A stretch of DNA of 64,000 nt from JAENVU01 sp963756815 (lineage in GTDB: Bacteria; Actinomycetota; Acidimicrobiia; IMCC26256; JAENVU01), in assembly GCA_963756815.1 (NCBI GenBank), contig CAVWPR010000024.1, positions 144,799-208,798 on the forward strand, read 5' to 3'. The position numbers were made by a program, and so were the translations under genes. Of this stretch, positions 63,931 through 64,000 are shown in pieces. Numbering within the stretch: the stretch's first letter is position 1; each line of letters begins with the position of its first letter. A model generated the notes under the pieces. That model worked only from the letters and a program-made list of their open reading frames with translations, did not search any database and was not told the origin of the DNA.

Positions 63931-64000
63931 ATGGATCCCGCGGTGACGGTCACGGGACACGCCACCGGACCCGGTCCGGTCGCGGCCGTCCCCGGCGACA
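63931..64000 (+). CDS. start of the gene after gyrA (cut by window end)
   Basis: ATG 63931 follows the gyrA TAG by two bases, with GGGGAGG 7-13 bases upstream. The 23 visible residues (MDPAVTVTGHATGPGPVAAV) are Gly/Pro/Ala-rich and probably disordered. In Mycobacterium the gene here encodes a DUF3566 membrane protein with such a tail, so that is a reasonable guess, but the visible part cannot confirm it. Confidence 0.5.
   Translation, partial: MDPAVTVTGHATGPGPVAAVPGD

Overview
This window is a GC-rich (about 70% by eye) bacterial chromosome segment from an actinobacterium, most likely an Acidimicrobiia-like lineage. The evidence is indirect: there is no rRNA, but the window has the NucS mismatch endonuclease, HspR at the end of a dnaK-grpE-dnaJ operon, an EtfD-like membrane Fe-S protein, DUF5318 and DUF6049 proteins, many GTG starts and stop/start overlaps of the GTGA type. 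The right half follows the gene order around oriC known from Mycobacterium and relatives.

Layout. 1-4 kb: purine genes purB (cut by the window edge), purD, purA. 4-12.3 kb: heat-shock block clpB, a broken membrane-protein locus next to a G-rich tract, then the dnaK-grpE-dnaJ-hspR operon, with HspR-operator-like inverted repeats before dnaK and clpB. 12.3-17.4 kb: a lone cyclic-nucleotide-binding protein, a Gfo/Idh oxidoreductase, the EtfD-like protein, tag, dcd. 17.7-20.2 kb: a secreted PKD plus propeller-repeat protein. 20.3-23.7 kb: tRNA-Gly, an SDR, a small membrane protein, nucS, a SnoaL-like protein, a methyltransferase. 23.8-27.4 kb: dnaB, rplI, rpsR, ssb, rpsF on the minus strand. 27.7-37.4 kb: panB, a large FtsX-type permease, small zinc-site proteins, a methyltransferase, cca, pilT, an HDAC-like deacetylase, a GNAT.

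37.4-47.7 kb is the cell-envelope/redox cluster: DUF6049, murJ, DegV, a Ser/Thr kinase, an ECF sigma factor with its anti-sigma protein, trxB, trxA, and a CwlM-like protein whose amidase domain has lost its metal ligands. 47.7-53.3 kb (minus strand): parB, parA, two parS sites, rsmG, jag, yidC, yidD, rnpA, rpmH. 53.6-64 kb (plus strand): the dnaA promoter, dnaA, an oriC-like DnaA-box region, dnaN, recF, a DciA-like gene, gyrB, gyrA with a large LAGLIDADG intein at the catalytic-tyrosine site, and the start of the next gene. The two divergent arms meet at about 53.3-53.7 kb.

Sequence quality matters here. At least 13 conserved, mostly essential genes (clpB, dnaJ, grpE, dnaK, etfD-like, tag, dcd, ssb, the HDAC gene, dnaN, dciA-like, gyrB, gyrA) are interrupted by single-base shifts, mostly one extra base. 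These look like assembly errors rather than biology. I give one coordinate span per gene and say where the frame breaks. Most interesting: the GyrA intein, an rnpA frame that seems to start just upstream of and contain the whole rpmH gene, the metal-ligand-less CwlM-like protein, a separate active-looking kinase beside MurJ, a long acidic tail on ribosomal protein S18, and an interspersed extragenic repeat family.
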